A stretch of DNA of 64,000 bases from Pratylenchus scribneri (Eukaryota > Nematoda > Chromadorea > Rhabditida > Pratylenchidae): the NCBI GenBank assembly GCA_030063045.1, contig JAQSEB010000004.1, positions 1,674,001 to 1,738,000 of the forward strand. The letters run 5' to 3'. Shown here one piece after another: positions 23,001 through 34,867 of this stretch. The stretch's first letter is position 1; each line of letters starts with the position of its first letter. Below the pieces are notes generated by a model. That model saw only the letters and a program-made list of their open reading frames with translations. It was not told where the DNA came from and did not search any database. A program made the translations under genes and the position numbers.

Positions 23001-26000
23001 ATATTTTCCCCCAATTTTTCAACAAAATCCGACTTGAATTGCTTGTTCCCTCTCTTCCTGATCCAACGCCAATGTTACACCAATTGATGTGCCCAATGTT
23101 GTGCGGGCATCCTTCAATCGCCGAATGCCCTGATCAATTGCATTGCTGAAGCCTTGCAAATTTCGGTTACTTTGAAAATGTTGCTGAAATGAGCGATGGG
23201 CATAGCCTTCTTTCTGCAAAATGTAAAATATTTGAAGGATATAATGGGATAAATGGACATAGTAAATTTCGTAGCCAATATCATGGCTGGTGAATGCGGC
23301 AATTGAAGCGGAATTGGCTGATGAGCTTATTAATTGTTGATGAACACTGTTGACCAATGAAGGCGGCAAAGATTGGGTGGTATGCGGTGGCTTAGAAGGG
23401 GCAGCAATCGTAGCTGAATTTTCAATAAATTTATGAAAGATTGAGACGAAATTGGTGCGAACAGATATTTAAGAAGGAAGGAGAAAAAGCAAAAGAATCA
23501 TGGGAATTTATGGCCTAATATAGTTTCGAAAATTATATCAAGGGTCTTGAAATTATGGCAATGAAATGGCCTATTTAAAAGGAATGTAGAATTTACCGAA
23601 AATTAAATATAATTTTTTTGAGTTCCTAATATTTAGCTAAAGCAGAGCCATTTAATAAATATTAATATGTGCATAAATTGTAAGTTAAACCTAACATTTT
23701 TAAAGCCATGTTATATGGCCTAAAAAATATTTTTCAACGCGTTAAGTTTTTGGTAAATTAATATTAATTCTAATTTAAATTCATTTACGAAATAAATTAA
23801 AATATTCTTCAAATTCGGTTACTGTATTAAAAATAAAATCTTAGGACCTTGAGGCACAATTTGTTGAATGGGTGGTGTTTGTTCAAATTGAATTGAGGCG
23901 GCTGGTGCCATTGGTACGGTCCTTGGATAGGGCATTGGCTGTGCCGGCGGACCTAAAAATATAATACCATCACCATCAATGTCTGGCAATAAAGGACCAT
24001 GAAGGGAGGGTGGGGATGGTGTAGATTGCGGTAGCATTTGAAATGGCAATTGGTCATATTGGTCCGGTGGTGGTGGTGATTTTTGGATGGGAATTTGTTG
24101 GATGGGTTGTGCCATTGGCATTTGTTGGGGAATAGTGGCACGCGGAAATTGGCCGGCATTTGAAGGTGTGGTGGGTGATTCCCAAGGGTCTGGTTGCGCA
24201 GGCCTTTGTTGGAAATGCTAAAAATTTGGGAATTTGAGAATTGATTTTAAGGGATATGCCCCAACTTATCGCCGTTTATATTAAATAACTCATCAAGAAC
24301 TGAACCAGTTTTAATGTTTTGGTAACATATTAAAGTTGTTTATCTAATAATATTAATTTTTATTAATTTTGGCTCAGAATGGGTGAAATTATGCCTAAGA
24401 AAATCAGTTAAAATTTGGCTAATCTATAATAAAATAATTTTATATTTTTTAAATCATAATTCCATTAATACTTAATTAATTAATATAAAATTAATAGCAT
24501 TAGATAGCCAATAGATTGCTCTTTAATCTGATACTATTTAAAATTGATTAAATTTTTGGTGAATTATTTTAATTTGATAGGCAAAAGTTTCGGCTTTTTT
24601 AGATTTAAATTGCCTCCGGGAAAAGTTGATTCTCCAATGGCACAAATGGACTGCGTGGCTCCGGCGGTAATTGCTTCTGATTCTGCTGATGAATCGGAGT
24701 CGGAAATTCGCCGCCATCAGCCAATGGACTGCCCAATCGTTGTTGAATGTCGGCCATTGAAAGTGGCACGGAACGTGCTCGAAGCACATAATCTTCGATC
24801 ATAATTGCGCCTTCATCACCTTCCAATCCGAATGGATCAACAATTTGTCTTTTGATCAAAATGATGTCCACAAATTCGGCAATCAACTTTTTGATTTTGT
24901 CTCCTTCCAGAGTTTGGACGGAATAATAGCCATCTTGGTAGTCGCCAAAGTCCTGAAAATTTTATGTGAATTTATTAGGGAATTATCATGTCGAATATAG
25001 TCTAATTAAGCCTAACTAGGCAAATAATTATTGGCTACCACCTAATGACTATAATTTACTGCAGAATAATTTATAACCATTAAGAAATTTTAATTTATTT
25101 ATTGCTATTTTAATGAGCCGAAAACTTTATCATCAATTTTCGATATTTTTGGGATTTTGATAATCAATCTGTTAATTTTAATACAACCGAATTTTTTATA
25201 TATTTTTTTGATTTACCGTAAATTCTCTCTAATGAAAAGTCAATTCCTTATTAGAAGCCCATCCTAGAGAGACTCTGAGGTTTCTAAAGGATTCACTATA
25301 TTTAATTCCTGTTAATTGGCCAATTTTTCTTATTCTACTTTCGATTGATCTAGTTTCTTTTAATTCATTCAATTTTAAAATATGTTTTTTTCTCTTTAGA
25401 GCAAGCATTATTAAAGATATGCGCCCAAATTTGATATATTCCTAATCTGCTTTTGCCTCTTACAATGTTAAATGTGGTTGGTGAAGCGGCCCAACGGCGA
25501 AGTTGTTCCAGAGGCCAAGATTTGCGGACAACCTGAAACATTTATAATGCAATTTCTCAATAATATTCACACCTTTGTCTTTTTGTCTACACTCATAACG
25601 CAATCCTTGTTCACGCCGAACAATCTTGGCACCAATTCTATAAATTATTCCCTCTAAAATTTCAAATATTTCCATTCAAAACTGAACTGTTTCCATCCGG
25701 CTCTTTGACGTCAAAGAAAATCATCCCATATGTGGGAAAATTCTTGCAAATTTCGCAATATTTTCGTCGTGCCGCAATCTCGTCGGGGAATACCAAATTT
25801 CGATATTGCTAAAATTTGATATTGGAGGAATATTCCATCAATTCCCAATCACTTCTGCAATGTTTTTCTCATGTTCCCGAGCATGTACATATTCCTTGGG
25901 CAGCAGATTGTATGCTCTAAAATGTTTCTGTTTAAATTGTTCAAAGAAATTAGGCAACATAAATAGAATTTTTCATTTGATAAGCCAAATTTTGATTTTG

Positions 26001-26785
26001 ATCATTGAATTAAGAACAATTAATTAATTTTGAATGGCATATCCAATTTTCAGTTTCATTTTCATGTGAATATTAATTTTAAATTTGCTAAATTTATCGG
26101 CCATTTTCTAGCCATTTTATAACCAACTATCTAATGAGGTTAATTGCAAAAGAATTTGTGGATTTGATTGAAATAAAATTAAATTATTAATGATAATGAT
26201 CAAAAAAGCAGTAAAATAGACCTAAATCAGACATTTTTTATTTTTCGGCGAATTATATTTTTCCCCATTTTGATTGATCAACCATTTTAATATTTAAAAT
26301 AATCTTTTGAAAAAGCTTAATGCAATGGTCTAAAATTTTGAAAATTGAAAGGATAGTAACTAGGATATTGGCCAATATACTAAATTTAAGTACGGAAAAA
26401 TTGGATAATCGCCATTGATCTCACCTGATTGAATTTTGAATACCGTCCCGGAATGGGCCAAATTGGACGAAACAATGGATGGCAGCCAGCCGAATGGCCG
26501 TATCCCTCGAGACCGGATGGAATCCTCGAAGGACTTGGTCCAAACACCGCTCATAGAGGGCATCCAATTGGCGATTGTCGGATAAATCCGAATTGGAGAA
26601 GGAGAGGCGAGGCCGTTGACTTGCCGGCACAATGTCCAACCCGGGGGGCGAACGTTCATGCAATGCCCGTTTTGTGCCCATTTTTGATCGGTCCGTCCAA
26701 TTTAAATTTGTGTTAAATGGGCCAAATCCCAATTTAATTGACGAATTTCTCCCAACGACAATGAACGGCTGCTGGAGGATGGATT
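20089..26785 (-). CDS. Talin-like protein: FERM domain, proline-rich linker, short rod
   Basis: Talin links integrins to actin. The FERM core is unmistakable. The exon at about 26785-26425 has RCLDQVLRGFHPVS and FVQFGPF. The exon near 25920-25838 has LLPKEYVHAREHEKNIAEVI. Those at 25800-25470 have KNFPTYGMIFFDVKEPDG, GIIYRIGAKIVRREQG and LRRWAASPTTFNIV. The exon at 24955-24594 has DFGDYQDGYYSVQTLEGDK and DPFGLEGDEGAIMIED. A Pro/Gln-rich linker follows (24210-23830). Rod-like helices come next: IDQGIRRLKDARTTLG, ASASLVGESAFVLLNAL, SPNERVIQTATQVALYTRQ, LASIMAHPACQKR and VERVRQAISALLGQAKENA. A stop follows at 20089. Most of the talin rod and the C-terminal I/LWEQ actin-binding module are absent. 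The F0/F1 start is not securely located; a possible exon is listed separately. Confidence 0.85.
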
Positions 26786-27399
26786 AAATCAAGAAAAATT
26801 CATGCTTATTCACCCAAAACACTGGAAAATGCACATTTATTTTAGAAGGGGAACGACGAAGGCGACGGAACAGCTGCCCCTCTCCCCGTCCCATTCTTCA
26901 TTTATTTTTTTTTTTTTTTGAAAGCCGATCCGGGTTTTAGGCCCCAAAACCCATTCCACTTCCTTTGCTTCTCCTCCCCCACACCACTGTTTCATGCTTG
27001 AAACTGATTTGAAATTTTATATTGATTTGTGGAGAAAATTTGCAGCAAAAGGCTGAGGCGAATGATTTGGAACGGAGACAAAAATTGCAATGAATGGAAT
27101 ATAATTAGTTAGTCTAATTCTAATTTAACTTTGGAAATATTTACAAATAAGCATTTAAAAATGTCAATTAAATTCGGATATTTTAACATGAAATTCCAAA
27201 TTTATATTTTTTGATTTAATTAAATTGACGAAAAGTAAATAAAATCGTACTTTCAAAAAATATTTATTAAAAAAATGTTTGAATAATTTTGAAAAAAATT
27301 TGGGGGGTCCAGCGGCTTCATTGATCAAGGAGACATTGCAATCTGCGCTGGGCCATGGCTTCATATTTTTGTATTTTCAATTATGATTTTGTCGATCCA

Positions 27400-27520
27400 T
27401 TACATCTTTTGAATTTGCCAATCTTCATTGCCAAAATTAAGCTGAATGGAATTGCCAGCCTTTGCCAGAAGGAATGCACCTTGATCTCCGCCTATGGGCA
27501 CTAATTCTCTCTGAACCCCA
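27400..27520 (-). CDS. Possible 5' (F0-region) exon of the talin-like gene
   Basis: A minus-strand frame reads ELVPIGGDQGAFLLAKAGN then IQLNFGNEDWQIQK, bounded by a TTCAG acceptor and a GTAATG donor. The GAFLLA...NEDWQ pattern loosely resembles the end of talin F0 (aromatic-Leu-x-Ala, then a polar-Asp turn). The match is weak and the linking exons were not found. Confidence 0.25.
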
Positions 27521-27529
27521 CAACATCGT

Positions 27530-28005
27530 CAAAATTACAGCAGCAGGTCGATTATAGAAAAGCATCTCTTCAACTGAAGATTTGTTTATGGAAAGTAGGG
27601 CAGAGGAGCAAATTGAAGAAAGAGAAAGGGCCTTTGTTTTATATTCTATTTCTTCATTTCTTTCGCTTCTCTAACACTAGCCGCTGACCGTCGGTCAGCA
27701 GGCAATGACCCCATTTTAGCGCTGCAAAATATTGAATGAGAAGCAGGCAGTGGATGCGACAATGGGAAAAGGAAAGGCGATGGGCCCCTTTTCTATTGTC
27801 TTTCGTCCATTCTTTCGTATCTCTATAACCTCTCTGCTGATTGCGAGAGGCGAATGCATAAAGCGACTACGACTACCCCACAAAAGATATCCAAAATAAT
27901 TAAATTATTCTCAAAACATATACTAATTTTTGCTTGCTAGTTAATTAAAGTTTTTACTTGGATTATTTTGTAAATTTTTAGCTTATTAAAAAAGGATTAT
28001 TATAT
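27530..28005. other. Likely divergent promoter region
   Basis: The region between the minus-strand talin-like gene and the plus-strand zinc-finger gene. It is GC-richer than its surroundings at 27540-27880, contains runs such as CTTTCGTCCATTCTTTCG, and has no convincing coding frame. A shared promoter is inferred from gene orientation only. Confidence 0.35.
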
Positions 28006-28009
28006 AAAA

Positions 28010-30801
28010 ATGCACAAAATGATGCCAAAATTGGAAGCCGAAGCTTCGACACCACCACCAATATCGCCGCCCATAATTAAAATACAGCCATTTGAAGAGG
28101 ACCATGACCAATGCACACCGTCAATTCCCGAGCTTGAAGTTCAAAAAAAAGCCACAGTCAAACTTAAAATAGCATCAGCAGGAATTACGGGTTGATTAAT
28201 TTATTCAAATATTAAATAAAATTGATTTTATAGGACCATCTGCCAGCAGTAGTTCAAGCCGAAGGAAGCAGCTTCCTTTGTTCAGTTCGGACTCGGATTT
28301 GGAGGATGAAGATTTGCAATTCCGCGGTTTTTGCTACACAATGGTCGGGGATGACGGGGAAAAGGTTCGCAAAAATAATTAAATTAATTAATTATATTTC
28401 CAGAGCCTAAATGAGACATACGCTTGTCCTTATTGTCCTGCAATTTTCGACAGTCGTGTTGGCCTAACAAATCACGCAAAATTGCACGGCGCCGAGAAAA
28501 AGATGAAATGCGAATTTTGTGATTTTGCCTGCACAAATAAGAAAACAATGCGCGTTCATAGGTTTGCTTTAATTAATGGAAATTATTTAAAAAAAAAAAT
28601 GAAAAAAAATGTCAAAAGAATATAATAGTTCATAAATATATTCTAATAAGCCAATAAATCTCACATTCAATGCTCAATTGATAGATTAGATCTCGTCAAG
28701 TTAATCATTTATTTATGTTTTGACTTAAAGTTTAACCAATATAACAGAGTTTTGAATCAAAATCGGTTTAAACCGTTTAATACTTTAATTTTAACCAAAC
28801 CATGACAAATTATATATACCAATCGATGCGACCTGACCAGCTCTATCCAATGATTTATCATTTATGTATTGTGAATGTAGGACAAAACCTTAAACCATTA
28901 TAATCATTTAGGCTTCATTTATTATTTTTTAGATATTTCGACAATTTAGTTAATAAAACCTTTAAAAAATGTTTAAATTAAAATTACAGAAGAACTCACG
29001 GAATAATTCCAAAGCGTGGCCGTCAACCCGGGACTTGGTCGAAACCAAAGAAAATTAAACCGGAAGAAGATGAGGAAAAAATGCAAAAGAACATCAAAAA
29101 AGAACAGCTAAGCGAAAATGTGCAAGAACAATTGAATAGGATCCTTCCACCCACAATTCGTCGACGAATAACCAAATTGGTTTCAAAATTGGAAAATTCA
29201 TTTTTAATCTAATTTTTATAGGGGAATATGTGCCCAACCGCCGGTGCAGTTCGAATCGAGGATGTTCGAAACCACCAAGAAAAGTTAACAGCAGAGAAAA
29301 CCACCGGTGAAACACAGAGGAATGATGGTCGAATTGTGATTGTTTCCAACAATAAAATTGGCGGAGTTGGAGGACTTGAAGAGGAGGAACCGGATTCTGC
29401 TGCGGATGAAGGTTAAATTTTTACTAATATTTATTTAATTTGTCAAAAAACATTAAAAAATGGCTGAAAGAATATAGAAAATATGAAAAGAGTAAATGAC
29501 GCCTAAATAATTATAGTGGTTTAATAGCTTTATCCTTTAAGACCATACCGGTATTCTACAATTTACAGTGATTAAACCTAAATAAAGAATAAAGCCAATG
29601 ATATTTTCGGATTTAGCATGTTGGAAAACCTTAAACCAGTTCAAAAAAATTTGTAATTTTTGAATTCGCAAAAACATGGTTTAATTGAAATTCCTCATTC
29701 ATAAACCAAATATGCCCAAAATTCGATAGGGCTAGGGTCAAAACGCATTGAATGCTATATAATTTGGTTATGGTTTGGTCAACAATTAATGGGTATTATT
29801 AAACGGTTTAAACCGAATTTTGGTTTTTCGGTTTAAAACTAAGTCAGAATTGGTTATTAAACCGAAATCAAAACATAATCAGGCTTTTTTCGGGATCTAT
29901 CGTTTTATATAAGGCTTTCGGATAAACTAATGAATCAAGAAATTAAAATTCTCCAAATTAATGCACTAACCAATTTTTAATTATCAGTCACTCCAAAGAA
30001 GAAGTCCAAAAAACAAGTCGGCAGAAAGAAGAAATTAGAACAACAACAACAAGATCAATTCCAAGATGTGGCCGGCACTTCATCGGCATCGGCGGCCAAT
30101 GCAGATGATAAATACACATTGGCATGCGAAATTTGTCCATATCGAACCACACAAACCGGCTATTTGGAACAACATATGCTTGGCCATAAACGGTGGGAAA
30201 ATATTTTGATTTAATTAAAAAAAAATAAAGCACAAAAAATTAAAATTTTGAAATTTAAATGAACAAAAAAGAGAATTTTACAATATTTTAATTGTTTAAT
30301 TTTAATACCAATAAAATAGGAAATATTTAATTAATTACAATTATAATTTTATGTAGCAATTTATCTCAATTTTGTGCAATTTATGTAGATCTTAAACATA
30401 AAATTTACCAGCAGAATAGTCAAATTTATAAAAATGGCCAAATATTACTGAAATATAGAGGCACATATATTCGTATTTACCATCAAAAATTACCATAGAA
30501 TTATTTTTTATTTGTGACTGGACCGCAGAAATTTTTGGACAATGTACTATCACAAATTTAAAAAAAATTTGTTTTAATTAATAATTCATTTTTAAACAAT
30601 GAAAATTCCACATTTTTAAGAGCATCGGGCTATATGTGTTCAGTTTGCGGCTTCAAACATGAGCACAAACGTTGGCTGAACAACAGTCATTGTGCATTGC
30701 ACCAAGAGAAACAGGGCCTCAGCTATAAATGGCCACCGGAATATATTTATGGCGGGGAAATATATGTGCAAGAAGAAGGGAAACCAAAACCAGTGCCGTA
30801 G
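28010..30801 (+). CDS. C2H2 zinc-finger protein (four fingers)
   Basis: Seven exons: about 28010-28191, 28234-28363, 28405-28561, 28990-29174, 29221-29409, 29987-30193 and 30620-30801. The N-terminus is acidic and Pro/Ser-rich. Fingers 1 and 2 lie in exons 3-4: CPYCPAIFDSRVGLTNHAKLH and CEFCDFACTNKKTMRVHRRTH, followed by a basic, AT-hook-like KRGRQPGTWSKPKK. Finger 3 in exon 6 reads CEICPYRTTQTGYLEQHMLGH. Exon 7 has YMCSVCGFKHEHKRW and HCALHQ, an unconventional fourth finger. The product is probably a nuclear DNA-binding regulator; the ortholog is not recognised. The introns after exons 3 and 5 contain eroded family A foldback sequence. Confidence 0.8.
28690..28900. mobile_element. Eroded family A foldback (intron of zinc-finger gene)
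   Basis: Contains AGATCTCGTCAAG, AAACCGTTTAATAC and ACCAATCGATGCGACCTGACC in the order seen in the copies at 1490 and 9266, with many substitutions. Related AAACGGTTTAAACCG sequence appears at about 29740-29890 in a later intron. Confidence 0.5.
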
Positions 30802-30946
30802 ATGAATTTTGGAAAAATGGCGAAAATAAAATTGGAAATTTGAAACAAAATATTCCGATTTATTATTTATTCACTCTTCAATTATATAACAATTTTTTTT
30901 CCATCTATTTTAAAATTGCTCCCATTGGATAAATTTGAATAAAAAT

Positions 30947-31195
30947 TAGAGACCGGCAAAATGCCTTCTGCTGGATTGCGGATTTTTCCCCCCAATTTTT
31001 GCTGGACGGATCCGCAACAGGATAATCCAGCAAAATCCTGCGCTGGATTGACCTAAATTTCATGCTGGACGGATCCGCAACAGGATAATCCAGCAAAATC
31101 CTGCGCTGGATTGACCTAAATTTCATGCTGGACGGATCCGCAACAGGATAATCCAGCAAAATCCTGCGCTGGATCCGGTCCTGTACCGGTCTCTA
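30947..31195. mobile_element. hAT-like MITE containing three 63-bp repeats
   Basis: The element begins TAGAGACCGGC and ends ACCGGTCTCTA. It is flanked by identical octamers ATAAAAAT (30939-30946 and 31196-31203). Inside, units starting GCTGGACGGATCCGCAACAG occur at 31001, 31064 and 31127, exactly 63 bp apart. It lies 145 bp past the zinc-finger stop codon. It encodes no transposase. Confidence 0.88.
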
Positions 31196-31297
31196 ATAAA
31201 AATATTGAACGAATAAAATTTAATCATTTTATTAAAAAATTTTAAACTAAACTTTAAAATTTCTATAAATTTTTGGATGAAAAAAATATGGAAATTA

Positions 31298-34142
31298 TTA
31301 TTGAAATGAGGAAGAATGCCCAAAAAATATTGCAAAAATTGAATTTGGCACAAATAATGAAGTGAAGAGCAGCATGGCCAGAATAAGCTTTTGGCCGTTC
31401 AAAGTGCCAGCCGATGATGCCATCGTGTAATGGGTATAATAAGAGAATGGGTCACAGTCGAGAGAAGATCGTCCGCGCAGAAATGAACGACAAAGACGGT
31501 AGCGATTCATGGAACGAGGCCAGGCAAACTGAAAAAATTGAAATTTTTGGACATTTAATCGAGAAGATTTACTTGAATATATAGCGATTTTGGACAAATA
31601 GTTAACTAGGAAATGATTCCTCTATAATGTGGCTTTATAAAATAGTTTCAAATTTCAACTGATTTGGAGAAAACAATATATAAAGATATCTAGAACATCT
31701 TGATTCACAATATTCTTACATGTCAGACATTTAATTTTTTTTTACTAATTAATTTTAATTATGACCACACTTTATAATAGAGCCGAGACCTTTAAAATGT
31801 ATATCGCTTTCCAAAATTGGCAATTTCCTAGTTGAGTTATGGGCCAGAAACCTATGGGGCCATTTAATCGATGCCATTTTTCTTCATTTCACATTTTAAA
31901 ATACCCTCCAATTAAATTCAAATTTATTCTCTCTTCTCCCACTCACCTGCACACAAAGTTCATGTGTCCTCAATTCGGGTGTTCGCCATACGGGAAAAGT
32001 TCCCGTAAACCATCCATCCAACAGCGTGCCATTGCCCAAATGTCGTGAATGTTTGACATAGGCATTTTCGCGCACCTGATAATCGATGAAGACGGTCACC
32101 GGCAATTGGCCTGAAGGCCATCCTTCATCGAGTCGAATCAAATAACGAACAGCTTCGCAACTTTTCATCCTAAAAATAAATATTTTCCCTTTTTAATTTT
32201 GATCTCTTTCCAACTTGACACGCAATTGCAGGAGCCTTTGAAGCCAATATAGTTCAGTCCCATTTCGCCACACTTCCCTTTCCGGTTTAAACACAAAAGT
32301 TGTCGAATGATTGGCCCACATTTGTTGGTAAATATTCCGATTAGGATTGACCATTTCAAATTGAATTGCTGTTCGCATTGACAACTCATACCATTGGCCC
32401 TCTTGGAGTTGGCATGAATTCAATTCCTTTTTTCGGGTGGAATATTCGTTAATAAAAATTTACAATCACTGACTCTGATTGTGGGAGGCAAAGAATGCAA
32501 AGGACAATTTGGATTGGTCGAATTCCAGAAGAGCACTTTGTTCGTGGTCATTGCCCCTGATTGGCCAATATGCTTCTCCATTTCCGCCAAATCATCCACA
32601 TGTTGGGCAATTGCCTTTTGACAGGGCAAATAATAGCCAAGGTCTGGGGTAAAACGATATTCGCCCAAATAGCCCTTAAGAAATAATTTTTGTTTATTGA
32701 AAAATGAAAGAAAATCATATAATTAAGATTCATTTTGAGCAATACTTTATAATGGCTTAAAAATGTTTTCATTTTCATTGTGATTGAATTTGATATTGTA
32801 TTTGTATGGAATCGGGAGTTGGAACTATCAAATGGTGTTAATTGTTAAGTTATAAATAATTTGATGTCAAAAAATCAAGGAATAGTAAAAAAGACATCTA
32901 TTCAGAAAACACAAATCTTACCGGAAAACACAAATATTTCCGGAAAACATAAATCTAACCGGAAAACACAAAACTAACCACAAAAATATTTCCGGAAAAC
33001 AAACATAAATCTTTCCGGAAAACACAAATCTAACTTCTAACTTGATAAAACACAAATCTTTCCGGAAAACACAAATCTAACTTGATAAAATACAAATCTT
33101 TTCGGAAAACACAAATCTAACCGGAAAACACAAATCTAACTTGATAAAACACAAATCTTTCCGGAAACACAAATCTAACCGGAAAACACAAATCTAACCG
33201 GAAAACGCAAATCTAACCGGAAAACGCAAATCTAACTTGATAAAACACAAATCTTTCCGGAAAACAAAAATCTAACTTGATAAAACACAAATTTAACTTG
33301 ATAAAACACAAATCTAACTTGATCACAAATCTTTCCGGAAAACACAAATCTAACCGTAATGAAACACAATTTTAACCGGAATGAAATACAAATCTAACTG
33401 CAATGAAACTTAAATCTAACCGGAAAAATTGAATGTTTCTTTAAAGAAATCAAAAAATACATTAAAAACTCAAATTTAACTGAAATTTTTATACAACTTT
33501 TTATTCACGTCCTTTAATGAACCCTCAATCCAATTATTAAAATATTGACCGAATATCGAAGTTCGCATCGAACATTGGAGCCGACAGAACGGAATGAAAT
33601 GGACACTGTCGACAATAAATGCGTAGTGCGCCTTCGATCTCGGGCCAATGCCGCCAAACCTTTGTTGGATTCAATTGAGGCACAAATTTTGAGGTCGGAT
33701 GGAAAAAACTGAAAATTGTGAGATTCTGAAAAGAGAATTAAGAAAAATCCCCTAGACATGAAATTGAGATATTAAAGAAAATTATATTGAAAATTAGATA
33801 AGCAATTCAATAATTTTTTATTACTGACATTTTTGAAAGAAAAAAGTCAGAGGCTCTTCTATTACATATGAAAAAATGGAGAAAAATGAAATCTGTTTTT
33901 AAAATACAGTATATCTTAAAAAACTAGAGTAAAATTCACAATCTCGATTTTAGAGCAGACTTAAAATAACAAAATTGGCAGACCAGCATTGTGTCCAACT
34001 GGAACGGTTCCATTTGAGATGTACAAGCACGAAGTGCCAGTCGAAGTGCCCTTTCCGGAGTGATTTGAGCTGGCTGAAGAGCCGACAGCTTTGCGATGGA
34101 AATTAGCGTAATTTGGAGCAATGGATGGAGGAGAATCATCAT
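31298..34142 (-). CDS. Unrecognised secreted, probably membrane-anchored protein
   Basis: A start at 34142 gives a signal peptide (MMILLHPLLQITLISIAKLS) followed by QPAQITPERALRLALRAC. The next exon (about 33715-33550) reads DLKICASIESNKGLAALARD and SVGSNVRCELRYS. Downstream exons run 32676-32430 (YLGEYRFTPDLGYYLPCQ), 32425-32200 (SCQLQEGQWYELSMRTAI), 32168-31950 (MKSCEAVRYLIRLDEG, WPSGQLPVTVFIDYQV) and 31530-31298 (FAWPRSMNRYRLCRSF). The C-terminus ends in a hydrophobic stretch (ILAMLLFTSLFVPNSIFAIF), as in a GPI signal or a terminal membrane anchor. Regular cysteines suggest an extracellular disulphide fold. I cannot name the family. An open frame upstream (34515-34260) may be 5' leader or an alternative first exon. 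The intron at 32.8-33.5 kb is filled by a repeat. Confidence 0.6.
32890..33435. repeat. AACACAAATC satellite-like array, second locus
   Basis: About 545 bp alternating AACACAAATCTTTCCGG, AACACAAATCTAACCGG and AACACAAATCTAACTTGAT. It is clearly the same family as the array at 7960-8240 but with an extra CTTGATAA variant. It lies within an intron of the secreted-protein gene on the minus strand. Confidence 0.9.
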
Positions 34143-34867
34143 TATGGGAAAGGCTAATGTTGGAATGGGAAAGGCGACTACAAAAAAATATTCGTAATAT
34201 TTTTTGATGCCGGAAGAAATATTTCTTCAAAAAATAGCAAATTTTGGCATTGGCACATTTCAAACTTCCCCTTCTAAACGGCATCCCCCAATTTTTTTCG
34301 CTGCTTTGACTCCGATTTGTGCCCACCGATAATTCCATCATCATTGCCCGGGGGGCTGGGGCACATAGACACACATTTTCCCGCCTATTGGGCATTTCGG
34401 CACTTGCGAGGGAGGATTCCCCTGGGCCAATCCTTTTCTGTCTCCTCCCTTCATCCATTTTCCTCAATATTTCCAAACGGCACATTTTTGGGATGGTTTT
34501 GGTTTCAACGGCCAAATTTGACAGCTGCTGGTTTTATTGCATTTAAATTCTTCCCCCGAAAAAGGCGCCCAGCTGGCCCAAAAACATTCACTGGACTTAA
34601 TCCAAAAATTATATAAAATCAATGAATAAATAAAATGTACTATCTTCGAGGCTAGAAAAAAATAATGAAAATAATAAATTATAAAAATTAAAATTTATAG
34701 CCAAAATACTGAATGTAATTTTTTTCATTTTTATTTATTTTATTTATGGAATATTATGATTATTGATATGAGAATTGATATGTAAAATGGAATATTTGTT
34801 GTGTTTTAATTCAACTAAAAATTGCTTTTATATCTTTTCCCGAAATTATTCTTTTTCAATTCCCCTC

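Noticed and set aside
26429..26716. Plus-strand open frame opposite the talin-like FERM exon
   Set aside because: It is the antisense shadow of a strongly matching FERM coding exon.
30905..31159. Open frame encoding LDYPVADPSSMKFRSIQRRI repeats
   Set aside because: It is the 63-bp repeat inside a MITE, again open only because 63 is a multiple of three.
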